NCBI GenBank assembly: GCA_020064725.1
Contig: JAGTWJ010000001.1
Span: 682,001-746,000, forward strand
Length of the DNA stretch: 64,000 nt
DNA from: Drechslerella dactyloides
Lineage: Eukaryota; Ascomycota; Orbiliomycetes; Orbiliales; Orbiliaceae
Reading direction: 5' to 3'
The notes beneath the pieces were generated by a model. It had not been told where the DNA came from. It searched no databases and was given only the letters and a program-made list of their open reading frames with translations. The position numbers and the translations under genes are program-made. Below are positions 33,829-45,551 of the stretch, piece by piece. Within the stretch, counting starts at the first letter, position 1. Every line of letters starts with the position of its first letter.

Positions 33829-36800
33829 TCACACCCCACGATCCAAACTCTGCGCCAAACACATCTGATAATACCGCCCCCTCCGTGCTAGTAACTCCCC
33901 ATGCGTCCCCTGTTCCACCACCCTGCCCTCCGCGAATACATATATCACGTCTGCATTCACAACCGTACTCAGCCGATGTGCAACCGCAACCGTGATCCGT
34001 CCGCTTTTTGTCCTCGCTGCGTCGATAGCGCCCTGTACTAGCCGTTCGCTCATCGTGTCAAGCGCGCTAGTCGCCTCGTCGAGCAGCAGCACGCGCGGGT
34101 TGCGGATCAGTGCGCGCGCGATTGCGATACGTTGTCGCTGGCCGCCGCTGAATTGCGTGCCATAGGCGCCACAGGACGTGTCCAGACCGTCGGGCAGAGA
34201 CATGATGAAGTCATATGCGTTCGCCATTTTACATGCGTTTCCAAGAGCAGCGGCTATTTCAGATGATGGTATGGGGGTTGCGGTGGGGAGGCCGAGGAGG
34301 ATGTTGTCTCGGACACTGCCGGCGTATAGCGTTGGCTCTTGCTGTACGAGGGAGAGGTGCGAACGATAGAGAACAGGGGAGAAGCTGGAGACCGGGGTGG
34401 CACCGTGGAGGAGGTGGCCATGTGTAGGGTCGTAGAAGCGTTCGAGGAGGGAGATTATGGTGGTTTTACCGCAGCCGGAGGCACCGACAAGAGCGATAAA
34501 CTGGGATGGATGAATCTGTTATAATATATGTTGGAATTAGTGGCCTGTCCGGACCCAAAGAGGGGCAGATTGTCAAGTTTACATACCGTGATATCGATTC
34601 CGCGAAGAACAGGATTCTGCTGTCGTTGCGGATACGCGAAGCCCACGTTATTGAACGTTATATCGTCATCACCATCCGGACTGCAATCCTTGTTCTCGTC
34701 AGTGACGGCGATAGTCGGCTCCAAACTCCTCAGCCAGAATATATAATTCGCTGCTTCTGCCGCCTTGGACAAGCTGGTTGTAAATCCAAAGAACTGGCCA
34801 GCCGCCTGTCCCGCAAAGATTACACCGATGAAAATAACAAAAAATTGTGTAGCATCGTATTCGCCGCGCGCGAGTAGCCGGGCACCATACCAAAATCCCA
34901 AAGCCATCGCCAGAAAGTCTAGCGATTGCGCGGCGGAATAGAGCGCCATCCGCAACAGCACCGTCTCAAAGGACTTTGTTACGACCTCTCCGAGCTTCGC
35001 GCTGAAGGTGGCGAGAACCTCCTCTTCGAGCGTCAGTGATGCGACGGTACGAATTGCGGCGACAGCTTCACTTGCGATACTAGCACTGGCAGCAAAGCGT
35101 TCTCCGTTGGCAGCATCCAGCGCAACCTCCAATCGCATACGATAGTACCCAGCTGCGATAAGCGGTAACATTCCCCCGGCTAGTACTACGAATGATAGCT
35201 TCCATCCGTATACGAGGGCCATAACCGAGCTACCGACTACGTTGAAGACGACTATCACCATCAACGTCATGTTCATCGACATCATATCAACGAGCTGTTC
35301 CGGCAGAGAGGATATCTTTGCGGCTAGCGCGCCGGAGGAGTTTTCCTCGTAGTCGTAGAACGTCATGTCTTGGCGCAGCGCGATAGAGAACATTTCCTTC
35401 CGGTACGCGTGGCTCATCTTCTGGCTTTCAGTGTTCGAGATCCAGCCCATAGGTGCATAGGCGACGATCGTGGCTAATGCAACAATGAAAAACATAAGTG
35501 CGTAAAAGTTTGCTTTGGTGTCGGCTTCGCTGCGGGGTAGTGTGAAGACGTTGAAGATACGGGAGAAAAGGATGGCTTGAGCCGGGTAGACCGCTGCAGC
35601 GATGGCGCAGAGAATGGTCATGACGACGTAGATTCCCCACATGTTCTCCTGCTCTGACAAGAGGAGCCAGAGACATTTGGTGATGCCGTAATTGAGAGTG
35701 CCTTCTGTTGCTGCTTTCTTTGCGGCTTTCGACGCCTCGGCTTTCGACGCTACAGTTCTAGTGCGAGTCAGGCCCAGCTCTGTGTCGTCTTTTTCTTCAT
35801 CGTCTGGATCGAGAGCGAGGCTAGTGGATGGCTCTGCTTTATCTCGTAGATCCTGAGCACGCACAAGAGCAGCGTAGTGGCGATCGAGAGCTATCAGTTC
35901 TTCGTGGGTACCTTGCTCGGCGACTGCGCTGTTTGCTATCACCGCGATGCTATCTGCCTTCTTGATAGTTGACAGACGGTGGGCAATGGTGATTGTCGTA
36001 CGGCCTTTAGACACGCGAGCGAGTGCATCTTGGACTATCTTCTCAGCCTTGGGATCCAGCGCACTGGTGGCTTCGTCGAGAAGAAGAATGCGCGGGTTGG
36101 AAATGATACTCCGGGCAATAGCTACACGCTGTTTCTGCCCACCGCTCAATCTGCTGGCGCGTTCGCCGACCTGTGTGTCATAGCCGTTTGGGAGCTGCAT
36201 GATAAAGTCATGAGCGTTACTGAGGATGCAGGCGTCCTGAACGAGTTGTCGCTGCTCGGCTTCGGGCAGCGTACGTTGGTGGTCTAAAAAGCCTCGCGCA
36301 ACGTTCTCGAATACAGTGCCCGCGAAGAGGACAGGCTCTTGCTGGACTAGCTGGATCTGCGAGCGAAGCCACTTGATGTTGTATTCTGACAGCTGTTTTC
36401 CATCGAGTGTGATGCTACCGGATAGCGGCTCGTACCAGCGTTCCAGCAAGCCTACGCAGGTGCTTTTCCCCGACCCACTAGCGCCGACAAGCGCTGTCGT
36501 CTTGCCGGCAGGAAATCGTATGGTGAAATTCTTGAGAACTTGCGCAGTTGGGCGAGTCGGATACGCAAAGTCGACATTGGAAACCACAATTTCGCCGTTA
36601 CAACGTTCAGGCTTATCGCCAGATGCGTCGAGAGAGTCCAGCTGAGAGGGTTTATCGATAACCTCGAATAAATCAGCTGCAGCAGTTGACGCCGCTGATA
36701 TCGCCATGGTGTAAGGAGACAGCTGTGCCAGCCCTGCCGCTGCCATCATCAACACCATTTGAATTCTGTACCAAATCACAAAATCGTCAGCCTATTAAGA

Positions 36801-37990
36801 TATATATTTACTGCCTAGTTCCTTTGATGAGAAAACCAAGCAGGGGAACCTGATTCGGTGGGGTTTATCAGCGGCCCAGAAATATCCGGAACTCACGTAA
36901 AAACTGTCCCGACATTTTCTATCTCCCCACTTCTAAACATCCTATACCCCTGCCAGAATGCCAGTGCCGTACCCGCATACATGAAGAAGAAATGGAACGG
37001 GAAAAACACAAGATGTATGGAACTCTTGCGATCGCCCTCTCTATGTGCCTCGACCAGGTATCCATCATACCGCTCCACCAGCTTGTCTCCCGCACTGAAC
37101 GCGTGCACCGCTCGAATAGACCCAAAGGCCTCCTGCGCGAGCGTCGACGCACGGGTATACAGCCGTGTTATCACGGCTTCAAGTTTCTCATCGAGCACCA
37201 AGCAGACGTTCGCGACAACGATAGTAGCAGGAATGATACTCATCATTGTGATCAAAGCGAGCTTCCTTTGGACGATCAGTGCCACGATGAACGCTGCGAA
37301 GAACATAGAAACCGCCTGGACAACTAGTACGAGTTTCTCAGCGATGCCCGAGTTGATCTTGTTGCCGTTTGCGGTGACTTGTCTAGCGGTCGCGGTGCTG
37401 CCGGACCGGTCGAAGTGTGCGACGTCCATGCGGAGGAGGTGGCCGAGGAACGCCTGTCGAAGGGCACGGACAGTGCGGGTCGCGGCGATGGTAGCGCATG
37501 TTGTCGCAATAAAGGTAGTAGCGAAGCGGCCGATGAAGAGGTAAATGAAGTAGAGCAGGAATGAGTTGACGTCGCGGAGGAATTGTGCGCTGCCGGATGG
37601 TCCCGTATTGCTAGCGAAGGCGTTGAATTTCGAGGTGAACTGGCCAAAGACAACGGTCATGATTGGGAGGGAGGCACCGCTGGCAATGGCCATGATGACG
37701 GCGAGGCCGTAGAGGAGGCGATCGGTTAGGGACGCGTACCTGAATACACGCTGTGGAATAATATAAGTTAGCACTATAGCGCAGTCAATGCTGAACTAAG
37801 ATACGGCATCCGCAGTAAGTAATCTTACCCAGTAGGCTCCCGAGCTGTCTTTCTCCTTCTCCTTCTCCTTCTCTTCCTTATCAGCATCTGGCACCACGAC
37901 GATAGCCTCCGTGCTGTTTTTCCCCGTAGCGCCGCCAAGATCGGGGAGCGCGATACTCTCGCCTTCATGGTTGATGCTCGACATCGACAT
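33829..37990 (-). CDS. Full-length ABCB-type (MDR/P-glycoprotein-like) transporter
   Basis: Four exons on the minus strand, 37829-37990, 36897-37750, 34587-36765 and 33829-34515, give about 1293 residues. The order is TMD1-NBD1-TMD2-NBD2, the standard ABCB full transporter. NBD1 has Walker A GASGSGKST (433-441), Q-loop LVQQEP, signature LSGGQ (545-549), Walker B ILLLDEATSALD (about 565-576) and H-loop AHRLST. NBD2 has GASGCGKTT, signature FSGGQ, VLLLDEATSALD and AHRLST. Both catalytic glutamates are present, so both sites should be competent. The NBD1-TMD2 linker is charged and Ala/Lys-rich. The N-terminus has a (KE)n run written by a CTTCTC repeat. Fungal ABCB proteins export drugs, lipids or pheromone at the plasma membrane; the substrate cannot be read here. 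A Zn2Cys6 factor lies 1 kb upstream on the same strand. Confidence 0.93.
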
Positions 37991-38992
37991 TGCAAGACCC
38001 TCGAGCTCAAATTATATATTATGACAATGCAATGCTGCAATCCGTATCCGTGGTTGATGTATACGTATGTGTGTGCATCTACGGACGCAACGACGTGCGT
38101 TGATGTTGCAATTGCAGCTGTCGACGATTGCCCGATTCGGATCTTGTACCACCAGCTACAGACACACAGAGAATTAAAGATTAAAAAGTGCCACAAACGA
38201 GAGTAAGAAAGATAATGGTTACCAGAAAGTTTTCCCCCTTCTTTCATCATTATATATACCTAAGTACCATAAGTAGCAAGAAAGACTCTCAGCCAATCTT
38301 GAAGCCAAAACATCGGAACCCCGGAGCAGCAAGCCCAATCGCGGCCCGCGCACGAACATTGAACTCTCGCGGCAGTCGTCTGGCGACTATTCAGCCAATC
38401 AGAGGGCCCGTTCATCACTCGGAGATGCGGCTACAGGTTTGGAGTTAAGGTTGTGCCGAGTCTCCGAGGACCGGGTTGGGAGATAGAGTGGTAGGGCCGA
38501 GTCCGTCTTGGCAGTGGTAAAGCCGGTTCCGTTGCCCGAGAGGGCAGCTAACGGCCGAGTTATAGTCGAACCACCAAGCGAAAACAAGATGTCTCGTATT
38601 TAACCCGGCCAGCGATGCTATTTGAAGCGGCCAAGTTGATGATTTCGTCGTCGCGCTATCGCTTACATGTCGTCTGGAGCGTTTAACTTACCGGCCATGC
38701 CGCTCGTATATACCTGAACCTTCGGCGTCCACATTCAGTTTATGAGAAATTCTACCCCACGAGACGAGACCCATACGTATACATGATCATGTAAGTATAC
38801 TGACGGCTAGCCAGTATTTGATTCAATTTAATTGCTTACAATGTCTAATATTACCATTAAGGACGCCGACGCACCATTGCCAAGCTTGCCTTTTCTACCT
38901 ACCAGTAAATAACTTCATACCTTGAATGCCGGCCGACTAAAGCTAACAAAGCCCCATGGCGCCAACATATCTACAGAACATGCATTGCATCG
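37991..38992. other. Intergenic, promoter of the ABC transporter
   Basis: About 1 kb between the 3' end of the Zn2Cys6 gene and the start of the transporter, both on the minus strand. No gene is supported. Confidence 0.5.
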
Positions 38993-41820
38993 CTAGAAGC
39001 AGCTGCTGAAGTCCAAATTCAACATATCCACAATCGGTCCGGAACTCCCCATCCAATTGCCAAAAAACGTACTCATAGCCTCAACGCTCTCCTCACTCCA
39101 CCCGCTAACTCCATCTATATCCTGCATAAAGATATCGGGCAATTGCCCTGCTGGCAGCCCGCCACCGCTACCACTACCACCATCATATCTTCCTTCGCCA
39201 CTACTGCCCAGATTCGCAATATTATGGTCCTGTGGCAGTAGTAATGTGTTCGAGGTATGGCTGTACGTACCCAGCGCGAGCGGCGCGTGGGCATGTTGCT
39301 GCTGTCCCTCGACTAGGGCCTTGGCGACGCGGCAGAAGACCTTGGTGACTTCGGTGAGTCGTCGGCAGTCCTTTGAGACGTCGGAGATGGGTTCGATGGA
39401 GTCGAGGAAGTCGTGGAGGAGTTTTACATCCGAGAGACTGTTTGATGCTATAGCGTGCAGGAAGACGACGATGAGCGGTGTGAAGGAGGTGTAGAGGAGG
39501 ATCCTGCGCGGATACACTCGAACGTTAGCGGCGCCGCCTATATGGAATGGCCATACACGTATACAGTTGTAGATGAATATGGCGGGAAGAGAAGAGAGGG
39601 GTTGGCGGTGTAGTGTGAGGGAAAACTTGCACAGCATAGGAGTATACCGACCAGGACACGTATGCGGCCCGCTGATTCGGAGTGAACCTGCTCATGAACT
39701 TTGGCAGAAACTCATCGATCTGGCTGCGCATACCCGCGGTGGCGGCCTCGAAGCACGCGGCGGTGATCTCGGTCGTGCGCGTGCCTTCGCCCATCGATGC
39801 AGCGCGGTGAAGCGTCGTTTGCAGGGCGTAGTAGATTATTTCCATGGGGCCAAAGAAGAGGTCGAATTGGTCCGGTGGGACGATCGAGCGACAAGACTCT
39901 TCGATCTACGAGTTATTTCATATCAGTAAATCGGTTTGTGAGGAGTTGTGGTTGGCTCAAATGGGTGCAATTACGGAACGCCATTCCTCGAGCCAGGGCC
40001 GCAGCTCGGCGTCGATGCTAGCGATAATGTTGTGTCGTTCCGCTTGAGACTTTTTTAAGGCTGTCGCAGAGTACAGTTTGTCGTACACCTGACCCTGGAC
40101 TTTACTCAGAAAGATAAACTTGAACGCAGCGTGGTCCCATAGCGCGACCCGCTCGTTCTCCGAGATGGAAAAGTATTGCGTGTCGATATCGTAGTCCGGG
40201 AAGTTGGACGCGCGGCCCAGATTTAGCGACAGATTCTTGTCGACGCCGTAGACGGACCAGAAAATGTGGCGCTTTTCGTTTGCGAGCTGCGGCGTGTCGC
40301 CTTTAAGAGAGCGTTCACGGTGGAAGCCTAGGCTGAATAGGTGTTTCGCGGCGGCCGAACAAAGCGTCCATGCGAGCAGCGGTTTGGAGTTGAATTGCGC
40401 AAAGACGATCTGTGACAGGGATTCCAATTAGCTAGTGGCCTCAAATAGGCGTCACAAACAGAATTCTGCACTACTGACCCCCATTACTAAAGCTTTAATG
40501 TTATCAAGCGTGGGTACAGCGAGGACCTCGTAGCTTTGACAGCCGATATGCAGGTTCTTCTCGCATATTCGCATGAAGCTAATGACGTCCCACTCACGCA
40601 TAATGGGGTCATCAACAGCAGCGCACTCCTGTAGGAGGAAGAAGAGGAGGCCGTGCATATTTGTCAACTGGCCGAGTGTGACGGGCTCGGTGGGGAAATA
40701 GACGGCCTGGCAGAGTTTCTCCAACGCGTTCTCGTTGTTGACGACGTATGCGATATATTGTATCGACTCGTTTTCTGAAGACGGTTGTGATTAGTAGGCG
40801 ATAGCGATCTTTCAGTGCGGAGGTATCTGCATTGGTCTCTAAATAAGACGCTGCGATTCCACCAAACCATCGAGTATGTGATATATTCTGACGCTAAACT
40901 AGCTGCTCAACCCACCTTTTAGCCGTTTCAGCAACGATATGACGAAGTGTGGTGGTAGTAGCTCCATTGCCGGGAGACCTCTCGGTTTCTCATCCGCCTC
41001 GAACCACAGGTCGTCCAGCCCGTCATCGACAGAGGACGTATTCATCATATCCTTTAGCGAACTTAGCGCGTCGAGAATCTCCATCGATTGCTGGCTCCTG
41101 CTTGCCGATATCCCCGCCAATTCGCCAGCAAGGACGGTCTGTGTCGTGAAGGACGAGTCGCCTTCGAAAGACGCATGCGCTGGGGTCTGCGCATTAGTAC
41201 TCGGCAAGCCGTCGGAGGGTGTGGAGAATGCCGTCGCTGCCGCGGCAGCGGATGTCTCGGGTTTGGGTTTACGGTAGTCGGGTAGGCGGTCGCGGACGGG
41301 GTCGCTGATAGACAGGTTTTTGACGAGATGTTCGATGGATATGAGGCGACTGTTGATTTCGTCGATGGATCTTTGGCTATTGATAAGTTTATTATCGGTT
41401 AGCGGAGGGGTCATGATTGTGACGACTTTGGGCTTCTTCTGCGGCGTGGAAAGGGTGAGTTTTGCGCGTAGCATTCTGAAAATGCGGTTGCGTGACTCCA
41501 TAAGAGCATGTCGCAGTATATAGATCTACGTCGCGGATACTCGGTGCGACCGTGATTCCAATCGCATGAGGTACGTATACCGTGGGCAAGAGCGCAATAT
41601 AATTAATATTGCAGGTGGGTTCTGGTTATTGGGATACGTACTAATTGGAGGAGAGGACGACTCGCGGGCGGTGCTCGACAACCCTTTTAGCGGGGCGGCA
41701 GTCGAGGTTGGAGGTCAGGCAGTTGGAACACGGATCTTGCCGGTTGCACTTGACCTGCGCGTCGGAGCAGTCGGCGCATCCAGACAGGCCATCGTCAGAT
41801 GAGTTACCCAATCGTGAGGC
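38993..41820 (-). CDS. Zn2Cys6 (Zn(II)2Cys6) transcription factor with fungal_trans domain
   Basis: Exons read on the minus strand: zinc exon about 41690-41820, then 40916-41525, 40479-40774, 39975-40409, 39658-39905 and 38993-39503, for roughly 740-750 residues. The zinc exon carries a perfect C-x2-C-x6-C-x5-C-x2-C-x6-C array (41698-41778: GCADCSDAQVKC then NRQDPCSNCLTSNLDC). The later exons match the fungal transcription-factor middle domain (HFVISLLKRLKENESIQYI, LAWTLCSAAAKHLFSLGFHR, IFWSVYGVDKNLSLNLGR, YTSFTPLIVVF). These proteins are nuclear DNA-binding regulators. The true start is unresolved: the frame has no ATG before its upstream stop at 41851, and a candidate first exon at 42044-42079 (MGAALANVLTQA, donor GTGAGT) would need an unusual GAG acceptor. 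The border after the zinc exon and the donor at 39657 (GTCCTG) are also weak. The loop between Cys2 and Cys3 is not basic. Confidence 0.82.
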
Positions 41821-43522
41821 CTCGCGTACGACAGCTTTTTTATCGTAACTTTAGCAGAATTTCATATGGGGCAACGCACTTTCCGCCGCCGACAGTTCTC
41901 GCACTGCCACGATCAAGGGCACAGATATCAGCGAATCAGCGAAGATACAATATCGATAATGCACCGGACACGTTGGGGTATCTCGTATCTCGTATTGATG
42001 GCTCGCATCGATCGTGGAATTCGAATCACAAGGCCGCACTCACAGCTTGGGTCAACACATTGGCAAGGGCGGCGCCCATACTCGGCCCAGCGCCGCTGCC
42101 GTCCGCGCTGAGATGCGCCATCACGATCAGAAAAAAGCCCCAGCTCAGGCGGGTGCAGGCGATGTTTAGGTAAGTGGGTGGTTCTAGAACAGACGTATGC
42201 GTATATCGGGGAGAGACAGCAGCGCTCCTGTCTCGGGCTCCGTGGATTAGCGTGCTACCCGCGGAAATCGTCAGAGCTTTAAAAGGCCAGTCGAGTCATA
42301 GAGCCGTACGGCACGGAGGCCGCGGGGGCCGAAGGCAACACGTTGCACGGGCGACCACCAGCGGCCTTGGCTTGCGCGAGCGAGGCTGCTGGAACGGCGA
42401 GTCGATCACGTAAGCTCGTGTGCGGCGACGTAACTGGCGGCGTGGGGACCTCGTCAGCGGATCGCGAGTGGGCAGATGCAATGTGGAGGTGGAGGGAAAG
42501 CTCGAGAGCCTCCGAGGGAGCTTGACGGATGGTTGAGTCGACTTGCACAGGGGGCCAACGTTATGTCGCCGCTTTGGGATTACGCAGAATGCAACGCGGC
42601 ATGTTGCTAGGCACGCGAGGTCAGACGGTGCGGTGTGTCCAGCAACTGATTTCGGAGCGATTCTATCACCATCCGCCGTCATGACGATGCGGATTGCGTC
42701 CCAGCCGGTGGAGATTGGTCTCAGAGTGGAGATGTCGTCCGAAAGTTGCATCTCCGGTTTAGGAAATTCAGGAAGTGTTGCGTTACGCAGTCTTGCGGCA
42801 CCCGATTGGAGGGCCGTCTTCTTGCTGAAACGGAGGCCTTCTAGAGCAGACAGACACTTCAACACCAATTCGACGACCCCTTGGCCGCCAGACAATCGGC
42901 AAAACAGCTTTCACGGCGAGGATTTTGCACCGGGAGAAGATACCGTAGAAATATAGCAGGTTGTCAAGATCATAGACTTGTGCGTAAGTTATCCTTCCTA
43001 TATCATATCGTCTGGCGCGTGCAAAGTCTTGTATTGCGGGCTTTGCAAGACCAAGGCCAAGGTGCACTGCACTTGTAAATCTTGGTGCGTATGTCCTGCC
43101 CTCGGGGGAAACGCTGCCGACGAGGCTACGCGTGAGCAGCACTAGAAACTTCCTTGAGACTTGCAGATCTTACACTTGAAGTAAGGTTCAAGGCAGACGA
43201 TACCATTCCGACGAGCGAGGCCTGAAGCTAGCGAGATACCAGGGTTGAGTCTTGGCACTTTGTCGTGCCGGCTGTGCTGATTGGTGTTGCGTGTTGATTT
43301 GACAGATAAGATCAGATAAAGATCTTATCGCATCGGATTAGATAACACCAGGGCACAAACCCTTGCTGCAAACCCGCACCACACAACATGAACCAGTCGA
43401 TTCTGCTCTTCCGTACTCGAATCAACAACCTCCTCGACCAACTTCGCGAACAGACGACATCGCCATCCAGAGACCGCCTACCCCTCAGAATCTCCACGCA
43501 GAACCTCCCATCATCCGTCATC
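41821..43522. other. Intergenic between divergent genes
   Basis: It holds the promoter of the Zn2Cys6 gene (and possibly its first exon), the promoter of RPS5 and a GATA-motif cluster. Long minus-strand frames at 42279-42895 have no domain features and overlap a GC-rich patch, so I do not call them genes. Confidence 0.45.
43304..43345. promoter_or_regulatory. Cluster of GATA motifs with an inverted repeat, upstream of RPS5
   Basis: AGATAA at 43304-43309, 43314-43319 and 43340-43345, plus CTTATC at 43324-43329. GATAAGATC (43305-43313) and GATCTTATC (43321-43329) are exact inverted repeats. GATA factors such as AreA-type nitrogen regulators bind this core in filamentous fungi. An inverted CCAAT (ATTGG, 43280-43284) lies just upstream. 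The cluster is about 180 bp before the RPS5 ATG. Confidence 0.55.
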
Positions 43523-44294
43523 ATGTCCGACGTCGAAGAAGTCGAAGTTGAGGCCCCCGTCGCCGTCTACTCCGTCCTCCCCAAGGAGGTCACCGACGAG
43601 ATTGGCTCCGTCAAGCTGTTCAACAAGTGGACCTACGAAGATGTCCGCGTCGGCGACATCTCCCTTGAGTATGTCCCGCATCATCCCTATGCTCTCATTT
43701 CATTCCATGATTCCATGCTAACAACGGCCGCAGGGACTACATCCAGATCCAGGCGCCCGTCTACACCCCCCACTCCGCCGGCCGCTATGCCACCAAGCGC
43801 TTCCGCAAAGCCAAGTGCCCAATCATCGAGCGTCTCACCAACTCGCTCATGATGAACGGCCGCAACAACGGCAAGAAGCTCATGGCCGTCCGCATCGTCA
43901 AGCACTCCTTCGAGATCATCCACCTCCTCACCGACCTCAACCCCATCCAGGTTGCCGTCGACGCCATCGTCAACTGCGGCCCGCGTGAAGACTCCACCCG
44001 TATCGGCAGCGCGGGTACCGTCCGTCGCCAGGCCGTCGATGTCTCCCCTCTCCGCCGCGTCAACCAGGCCATCCACCTGCTCACCATCGGTGCCCGCGAG
44101 GCTGCGTTCCGGAACGTCAAGAGCATCGCTGAGTGCCTTGCTGAGGAGCTGATCAACGCCGCCAAGGGTTCTTCCAACTCGTACGCCATCAAGAAGAAGG
44201 ACGAGCTCGAGCGGTATGTCCCTATCACCATAACCCTCACATCCATCTCCATACTAATAAACATATGTATAGTGTCGCCAAGTCCAATCGGTAA
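43523..44294 (+). CDS. rps5: 40S ribosomal protein S5 (uS7)
   Basis: Three exons, 43523-43668, 43734-44213 and 44273-44294, give 215 residues. It has uS7 hallmarks: RYATKRFRKAKCPIIERLT, MMNGRNNGKKLMAVRIVKH, NPIQVAVDAIVNCGPREDST, and the conserved C-terminus ERVAKSNR, whose last residues come from the tiny third exon. It sits in the head of the small ribosomal subunit at the mRNA exit channel. An in-frame ATG at 43388 would add 45 residues (MNQSILLFRTRINN...). I prefer 43523 because MSDVEEVEVEA is the typical acidic N-terminus and the extra segment looks like leader. Short exons at both ends, with introns near the ends, are usual for fungal ribosomal protein genes. Confidence 0.97.
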
Positions 44295-45551
44295 ACGCAC
44301 GCGCACGGCCGCCGTCTTTACCGCAAAAGCATTCTCGCTACCTTCATGTTATATATTTCCTTCCACCATTCCTACTGGAACCGTTAATAGGATGATTATT
44401 CTTTTTCCTTGTCGCCGATGCTATACAGACGCACACACTCCGGAGTTCAGGCGGGAACGAGCTGTTTTACTATCATTATTACTACTACTATTGCATGAGA
44501 TGAGACGAACAAACGAACGATATTCAATATTGCCAGGTTTTTCCCAATCCCATCCCTTCAAACAAAACTTGCAGAGAAGTAGCAAGGTTCCGCCCTGCCC
44601 ACGTAGAATATTGAAGCACGCAAGGTTTCGCCCTGCAAAGCAGGTACCGACCGACCGACCGATACCACTGCTGCTGCCGTAGCGCGACGCCCCAGCCGAT
44701 TGAAATGTAGATGTGGTAGGTACGCACAGTTGATGGAGACGACGGCGAGCTCTCCCGCGCGCCGTTGATATTCAAGCTTGCACCTATGACACTATGTGAC
44801 ACAAAGGCCCATTTTATTTGCAAATGTATGGTACAAATACTTAGTACGAAGTAGTCTCCGTCATAATAAAAAAATGCATGAAGCTCTCCAATCCACGCGC
44901 AGTTTTCGCGTTTCTACACTATCTATAAAATGCGTGCACTTCTCGGCTCGCGGTAAACACATATCGGTCACGGCTTGACTGCAGGCGTATACACTCGCAC
45001 AAGATAGGAAAGAAGAAACGCGAATCCATGCAGCACCACTAAATTATCTCCGTCTCCCGTCTGGACAAAACATCGTGAATCGAGATGTTAAAATGCAAAG
45101 GATACCGCCGCCTGCCTGTCCGGGCGACTGAGATTATGTCAACACCGTTATCCACCACGGAAACCGGGCGCCAAGCCACGCACGGAGACAACCGACGTCA
45201 CCTCCTCGGCCGCTCGGCAGCCAGAAAAGCCAAGGCAGAAACAAGCTTCCGCATACATGCATTATGCATTACACCCAACAGACGTCACGATAACTCGCGC
45301 CATGACGAAATGTACAAAACTTGTACCAGTATATAACGGCGACGGCAGCGAGCCGTTTGGCGGGCTGGAATGCTAAGCTTCATCTGCATTTCTTGTCGTT
45401 CTTGGTGACACCCGCACCAACACCTCTCTCCCTTTCCTCCCTCACACTCCACTCCACGCTCGTCAGTGGCAGCCCAGCACGAGCTGGATTGGATACCGAT
45501 AATTTAATATAATTTTTTTTATATATAATTATTTGAGGTGTGGTAGCAGTC
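44295..45551. other. Intergenic
   Basis: 3' flank of RPS5 and promoter of the PAP2 gene. A C/T-rich tract at about 45410-45465 and an AT-rich run at 45505-45535 precede the next ATG. No gene is supported. Confidence 0.55.

Noticed and set aside
33829..41820. Secondary-metabolite gene cluster around the ABC transporter and Zn2Cys6 factor
   Set aside because: No polyketide synthase, peptide synthetase, terpene synthase or tailoring enzyme is found within the window.
42296..42895. Minus-strand frame of about 200 codons upstream of RPS5
   Set aside because: No recognisable motif, Arg/Pro/Ser-rich composition typical of GC-rich noncoding DNA, and no spliced partner exon.
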